Assembly: GCA_023935145.1 (NCBI GenBank)
Contig: CM043705.1
Coordinates: 52,584,084 to 52,648,083, forward strand
Reading direction: 5' to 3'
Length of the DNA: 64,000 bases
Source of the DNA: Bretschneidera sinensis
Taxonomy: Eukaryota; Streptophyta; Magnoliopsida; Brassicales; Akaniaceae
In this document: positions 58,394 through 64,000 of the stretch, piece by piece
Position numbering within the stretch: position 1 is the first letter of the stretch
Layout: the number at the start of each line of letters is the position of its first letter
Made by a program: the position numbers and the translations under genes
The notes under the pieces: generated by a model
Told to the model about the DNA's origin: nothing
Seen by the model: the letters and a program-made list of their open reading frames with translations, nothing else
The model's database searches: none

Positions 58394-59902
58394 TGATGAG
58401 AGTCATAAAATGCATCTTAACAGTACTTAATTGTTAGCATTTTAGGGTTGATCTAGGTTTTAATTGCACTTTTATACGTTAACAACTCTAAAGTATCATT
58501 CTTGGATCATTGATCTACTTCGGTGCATTTTCAGGTACTTTAAGCTCAAAAGAGGAAGAAAAGTTATCATTGCTTGAAGTACAAAGACTCGAGGCATACT
58601 GGAGTGAAGGAATACTTCCGGAAGGACAAGATGGAGGGCTTAAAAGAGCAACAGCTGCTGCTCGCATTGGAAAGGAGTTTCACTAAATTGCGAGAATTGC
58701 CCATACATATCAATCATCTTTGAAAATTAAACTGTATTGATATAAGAAGAACCAAGAGATGAGCCATATATTCTTAGAAAGATCCGGAAGTCTATTTTCT
58801 AGAGAATTTTACGGTTCGTCAAAATGATTTTTCTAGAGAAAGTTATGACAGTTTTAGTAGACAAAGGTCAGGCTATGCGGGCTGTGCGGGATTTCAGCGT
58901 GATTTTGGGTTTAAACCCCACATCCCACATCGGTTGGAAAACGCAATTCTATATCCCACATCCCACATCGGATGGAAAACACATTGCACTCTTGGTATTT
59001 GCCTATATAAGACCCACTCCACTTTAGCTTTGAGGATCAATCGAAGCTCATCTGAAATCATTAGAGAGTGAATCCAGAGGGCCTTTAGGAGCAATCCAGA
59101 GGGCCTTTAGGACGAATCCGAAGTATAATTTTGGAGGGTAAGCTAAGGAATCGTCGAAGCTTTCGCTACCAATGAGGAGATGATCGTTGAGAGGCTGGAG
59201 GCAACTCAAGGAAGCATGAGCTCCATGGCCGGCTAGTCTTCAAGCAAGGCGAATGGATGAATCCCTAGGTGTAGTTGTTCTTATATTCCTTTATTTGATT
59301 CAGTTGTAGTTTGCTATTATTTTCGTTAAATATTGTTATGTTTTATTCTTTAATTTAATTAGTAGATTTTTATTAGCCCGGTGATTGCATGCTTCTTTTC
59401 CATATAAGTCTAGTCATGCTCTTCTTATGTGTATCTGTTTGGGTGTGATTGAGTCCGGTAGATCTCTTTTATAGATTTGTCCATTGCTGCGGTATTGTCA
59501 TTTAGATATATCGTCGTCTCTTGATAATTTATAAGTTAGGTCATGTGCGCTTAAAAGTAAAGAAGATTTCATAACAATTACATTAGGATTTATACATGTG
59601 CTTTAATTGAATATTTGCCGATTGCCTGTTTGGGATGTGAAACTTGCAATAGAGATAAAAACAACTGAATCAAGTTAGGATTAGGGAAACGAACCTAGGG
59701 AGGATTTCTAGAACCTTGTTGTTTCTTTATTACATTATCCATCAATCATTTACACAATTTTCACATAATTCAGATTCTTTCAATCAATCTTTTATCGTTT
59801 GCGTTAAAGTTTACACCTTCTTTTGTAATTAACTTGTTTCCCTGTGGAATCGACACCCGAAAGCTATACTACAATAACCGCGTTATACTTTGGGCGTAAT
59901 CA
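58394..59902 (+). mobile_element. 5' LTR of a plus-strand Athila-like element, 1,509 bp
   Basis: Starts TGATGAGAGTCATAAAATGC and ends TTTGGGCGTAATCA. The 3' LTR at 63498 repeats its first 500 bases with only about 15-20 differences, so the insertion is fairly young. It holds an snRNA-type promoter signature (58922-59011) and a short duplication of CCAGAGGGCCTTTAGGA near 59074 and 59094. Confidence 0.9.
58922..59011 (+). promoter_or_regulatory. USE-like elements and TATA box in the LTR
   Basis: ATCCCACATCG occurs at 58922-58932 and again at 58960-58970. Both match the plant snRNA upstream sequence element consensus RTCCCACATCG exactly. TATATAAG starts at 59004, exactly 33 bases after the second copy. 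From memory this is the spacing of plant Pol II snRNA genes, against about 24 for Pol III. No snRNA-like sequence follows, so the promoter would drive the retroelement RNA. Confidence 0.6.
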
Positions 59903-59907
59903 AATTT

Positions 59908-59925
59908 TGGCTCCGTTGCCAGGGA
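59908..59925 (+). other. Primer-binding site (tRNA-Asp type)
   Basis: TGGCTCCGTTGCCAGGGA, two mismatches from TGGCGCCGTTGCCGGGGA, the tRNA-Asp complement typical of the Athila lineage. It lies five bases after the LTR. Confidence 0.85.
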
Positions 59926-60118
59926 AACGCACTTAAGTACAAGGAAGATTGTCAACTTTCGACATGATGGTAGAAGAGTTGTAAATATTTTTTCTTTTCA
60001 GCAGTTGTAAAGGCGGTAACTTCGTTCCTTCTTTTAGCTTGTTGCATTAAATTAAATTAATTTTATCTTATTCTTTCTTTTTATAGTAATTTTTTTTTTC
60101 ATTATTTTGTTACCTTGA

Positions 60119-62060
60119 ATGCAAAGACATAGAGATGCTTGTAGGCCTGTGCTAGAGTCAAAATTCAATTCATTTCTAAATCCTTTATTTGATAGTCCAT
60201 CTAGTTCCGAAGAAATGAGTGAACATGAATATCAACCCCCTAGAACCCTTCAGGATTACCTCAACCCTACACGCACAGCCACACCATCATGCATCATATT
60301 TCCTGCCAATACTCGCCCATTAGAGTTTAAACCAGGGATGATTCATTTACTCCCTACATTTCATGGCTTGGATAATGAAAACCCATGTGTGCACATTAGA
60401 GAGTTTGCGGAAGTAGTCGCGACTTTTCATAGTCAAGACGAAACCGATGACATTGTGAGGCTTAAGTTCTTTCCTTTCGCTTTGAAGGATAGAGCTAAGA
60501 GTTGGCTATACTCACTTAGACCATAATCTATTGGGTCGTGGACTGAGATGACTCGGATTTTTTTTAATAAATACTTTCCCTAACATAAGACCAATGCTTT
60601 AAAAAGGCAAATCTCCACCTTTACACAAAAGAACAGCGAGAATTTGTATCAATCTTGGGAGAGATTTAAGAGTTATTGAGCATGTACCCTCACCATGGGT
60701 ATGAGAGTTGGCGTTTAGTGAGCTATTTTTATGAGGGACTTACATATACAGAGCGCAAATTTGTAGAGATGATGTGTAATGGTGAGTTTTTAGAGAAAGA
60801 TCCTGATGAGGCCATAGAGTACCTCAATGAGCTTGCTGAAAAAGCTCACACTTGGACTGGACCTAGTGCTACTGAAAGCACAAATAGGTCACGACCTATA
60901 GGGCAACCAAATGGTGGTGGAATTTACCATCTTAGGGAAGAGGATAACCTTAGAGCCAAGGTCGAGATGCTCACTAGGGAGCTCGATGAGTTAAAGACTA
61001 AAAGCTTAAAGCCAACACACGTAGCTAATAATGCAAAATCTTTTGAACCATGTTTTGTGTGTGGTGAGGTAGATCATCTCGCCCAAGAGTGTCCCACATT
61101 TTTTGAGATGAGAGGGATGTATAAGGAACATGTAATGCCTTAGGCATGTACAAGAAGCCTTTGACACCCTTCTCTGATACTTATAATCCGGGATGGCGAG
61201 ATCACCCCAATTTCAGCTGGAAGTCTAAAAACCAGCAGCTTGCACAAACCCCTGCACCATATCATGCACCTGTATCTTGTAGGAGTTCTTTAGAAGACAC
61301 TTTACATGCTTTTATTGAGGCACAGGGTAAGACTAATAAAAGACTTGAATCGTTAATTATGCAAGTTGTTGAAGAACATAAAGAGATAAAGAGCCAAGTG
61401 TCCAAGTTGATGAGCTACTTGAGTGTGACTGAGCGAGGTAAGTTCCCTTCTCAAGCTCAGTCCACACCCCATGGTCAGCACCTAGCACAAAAGAATTTGA
61501 AGGAGGTGAATGCCATTGAGACACTGAGGGGTAAGTCATTACGCATCCCAACAACGGAAAAATCAGAGGATGTGGATGAAAGCCATCAAGCACAAGCATA
61601 CATGATTGACTCATTCATGGAAAAGGTCCATCACCTTAATCTATTTGAGTCCACCCTCATCCATGGCTTCACCAAAGCATACATCGAGCTAGAATTTGCG
61701 GATGTTACTGATGACATCCTTGAGGCCCCCCAAAAGCATAGAAGCATCAAATTTGGCAATGAAGCGGTGGCGGATGCATTCAACCTATGTTTTTCAAGGA
61801 GGGAACAAGAGCGTCTGGCTGAAGACGTAAAACTTAGCGCTTATGGGAGGCAACCCACAACGTATCCTTTTATTTTTATTTTTTTTATATTTCTTTTTTT
61901 TATTGTTTATTATTATTATCTTGTTGTTTTCCAGTTTTACTTTCGTATTTCTTTTTCAGGGACAAAAATACGAAGCAGTTCAAATGGTGGAGCACAATTT
62001 TCAGCTTCTGTGCACCTTTGGCTACAAGGGGAGTTTCTTTTACTCTTTCTTTTACATTGA
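60119..62060 (+). pseudogene. Gag-only coding region (TR-GAG-like)
   Basis: Three consecutive open pieces. 60119-60526 has the Gag start and capsid block (FHGLDNENPCVHIREF, LKFFPFALKDRAKSWLYSL). 60676-61143 has the rest of capsid (LVSYFYEGLTYTERKFVEMM), a coiled coil and the zinc knuckle CFVCGEVDHLAQEC. 61146-61860 has the linker (DTYNPGWRDHPNFSW, then LEDTLHAFIEAQGKTNKRLE). The pieces lie in three different frames and extra stops fall between 60524 and 60676, so this copy cannot make one protein. Neither protease nor polymerase follows; the sequence passes quickly into the 3' end. Elements with terminal repeats and only a Gag gene have been described in plants. Confidence 0.85.
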
Positions 62061-63497
62061 GGTCAATGTAATTTTTAAGTTGGGGGTGGAGGAAACGCAT
62101 CTCTTTGTTTTCATATTCTTTATTTCCATGCATTTTTTTTCTTTTTCCGTTGAACTGCTTGGTATCATTTTCCCTCTCTTTTTGTTTTAAGCATGCTTTG
62201 TGGTTGCCTTGGAGTTAATTCACATGTCAATGATATAAACTTAATTGAGATAGCAGATAGCATTTAGAAGGAGTTAAATTTTGTTTCGGTTTGAAATTAA
62301 TTTAAATATCAATCTTCATTTGGTTAGAGACTCTAGTTTGTGGTAAGATTGTATGATTAGTCTAAAGCATTTAGAAAAGTTTTATGTGTGATTGTTTTGT
62401 GAATACTTTTACGGTCTCGACAAGCTCTAGAACTTACTTGATAATTACTTGAGGCGAATTCCTAAAATGCACATTACTTAGGATATGATATAGGCCATTT
62501 TTGGACCGTTTGAGCCTTTCAAACCTACCATTGCTATATTTATCACTAGTCACCTATTTGAGCATTTTTCTTGAAATGAAAAATTGAGCCTTGTTTCTTT
62601 CGATAAACCATTTACTCACCTTTATGAGCCTAAAAATATTTTATCCTTACCTTTCTTTTAAAAGAACTTAGTTATACATATGTTGTGAAAAGCACTTAAA
62701 AAGAGCAAGGGTGGAAATATGAAAAAAAAAAAAATTGCTACCATAACCCAGGTACATTAAAGAAGATAAGTTGGGGGTTGTGGAAAAGAAAAAAAAAATG
62801 AAAAAAGAGGTGAATGGTCTTATGCCAAAATAAAAAAGAAAATAAAAAAAAAAAGAAGTGAATTATGGCAAAGAAAGAAGAAAAGAAAAGAAAAGTGGTG
62901 ATTTATTGAGAGATATGCTCTTATAAAAAAATGTTGAAAGAGTTGGGTGTTGAATTAAGGTTATCCAGTGCTTAAAGAGTTGTGTTCAAAACTAAGAGAT
63001 TAAGTTCTTCTACTTGTTGAATCCTTCCCGTTCTTTCTTAACCTTTACCTTAGCCTAACGTTACAAGCTTATTAAAGACCTTTTGATCCAATGTAGTGTG
63101 ATTTTTCTACAATAGTGGAGAGTGATTTGAAAAGTGAGCCTATGGAGCTTGTTTTTGTGATTAATGTCACGCAATTTATTATGTTTTTAGAGGCCAAGAC
63201 TTGTATTCATGAATCTTATGCATAAAATCATCTAGGTGTTTAGATTAATGGTTTGTGGTAAGATGGATGTTAAGAGTCAATAACGATTTTAAGATTGATG
63301 TTTGGATTACTTTTGGACTTAAGTGAAATTTAATGATTCTATGTGCCGTATGTTATATGCAATTTTTGAGACAAAAAGTGAATTACTCTTGGTTCAACGC
63401 TAGCATTGCTTTACTTTGTTTTCAACTCCTATCATAGAATTCATCTCTTATTTTTGCTTGAATTGCTAGGGACTAGCAATAAGCTAGTTGGGGGTTG
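62061..63497 (+). mobile_element. 3' non-coding region and polypurine tract
   Basis: No gene. It ends in AAGCTAGTTGGGGGTTG, the polypurine tract, directly before the 3' LTR. The region matches 57082-58393 in inverted orientation. Two A/G-rich tracts lie at 62720-62900. Confidence 0.8.
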
Positions 63498-64000
63498 TGA
63501 TGAGAGTCATAAAATGCATCTTAACAGTACTTAATTGTTAGCATTTTAGGGTTGATCTAGGTTTTAATTGCACTTTTATACGTTAACAACTCTAAAGTAT
63601 CATTCTTGGATCATTGATCTACTTCGGTGCATTTTCAGGTACTTTAAGCTCAAAAGAGGAGGAAAAGTTATCATTGCTTGAAGCACAAAGACTCGAGGCA
63701 TATTGGAGTGAAGGAATACTTTCGGAAGGACAAGATGGTGGGCTTAAAAGAGCAACAGCTGTTGCCCGCATTGGAAAAGAGTTTCACTAAATTGCGAGAA
63801 TTGCCCATACATATCAATCATCTTTGAAAATTAAACTGTATTGATAGAAGAAGAACCAAGAGATGAGCCATATATTCTTAGAAATATCCGGAAGTCTATT
63901 TTCTAGAGAATTTTACGGTTTGTCAAAAGGATTTTTCTAGAGAAAGTTATGGCAGTTTTAGTAGACAAATGTCAGGCTGTGCAGGATTTCAGCGTGATTT
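63498..64000 (+). mobile_element. 3' LTR, cut by the window edge
   Basis: Begins TGATGAGAGTCATAAAATGC and follows 58394-58900 closely. The snRNA-like promoter part would lie just past the end of the window. Confidence 0.9.

Noticed and set aside
59004..59200. Possible snRNA gene after the USE and TATA
   Set aside because: The sequence 30 bp after the TATA box does not match the start of any plant U-snRNA I know, and no 3' box is evident.

Overview
This is a window of nuclear DNA from a flowering plant, most likely a eudicot. The signs are AT-rich intergenic DNA, short GT-AG introns, a nuclear tRNA-Thr, plant-specific gene families (remorin, plant GH79 heparanase, plant LRR protein) and dense nested transposons. 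I cannot name the species from the sequence.

Only a few host genes are present: tRNA-Thr(AGU) at 17981; a nine-exon GH79 heparanase/beta-glucuronidase-like gene (18332-21274, +) broken in exon 7 by a small deletion; an intact four-exon remorin gene (39065-40989, +); and an intact RING-finger membrane protein gene (42408-43226, -) with an intron in its 5'UTR. Around them lie broken relatives: an LRR-protein pseudogene (13868-15296), a second copy of the heparanase last exon (36813-37659), and two further remorin copies (12233-13570; 22438-23258 continuing at 35620). The order LRR, heparanase, remorin, heparanase fragment, remorin looks like an old tandem duplication of a small gene block.

The rest is mobile DNA, layer on layer. 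(1) 1-8046: minus-strand, non-coding LTR retroelement of Ogre/Tat appearance, inserted into a decayed Copia pol (8047-10862). (2) 15465-17462: small non-coding Copia-type element after the LRR pseudogene. (3) 23259-35619: a minus-strand Copia element that split a remorin copy; inside it sits a complete 9,051-bp CACTA transposon (24589-33639, ACT target duplication), which itself holds a LINE fragment and an LTR fragment in one intron of its gene. (4) MITEs at 36893-37407 (inside the heparanase fragment), 39890-40540 (inside a remorin intron) and 44794-45728. (5) 46139-64000: a minus Copia 3' end, a minus Athila-like element with gag, protease and a late ORF but no visible reverse transcriptase, a second Athila-like element (minus), and a third (plus, gag only) inserted into the second.

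The observations most worth checking are a plant snRNA-type promoter signature (USE plus TATA, 33 bp apart) inside an Athila-like LTR, a tandem pair of hairpins with compensatory changes in an Athila-like 3' region, LTRs carrying arrays of element-specific short palindromes, and the tandemly duplicated heparanase-remorin block.
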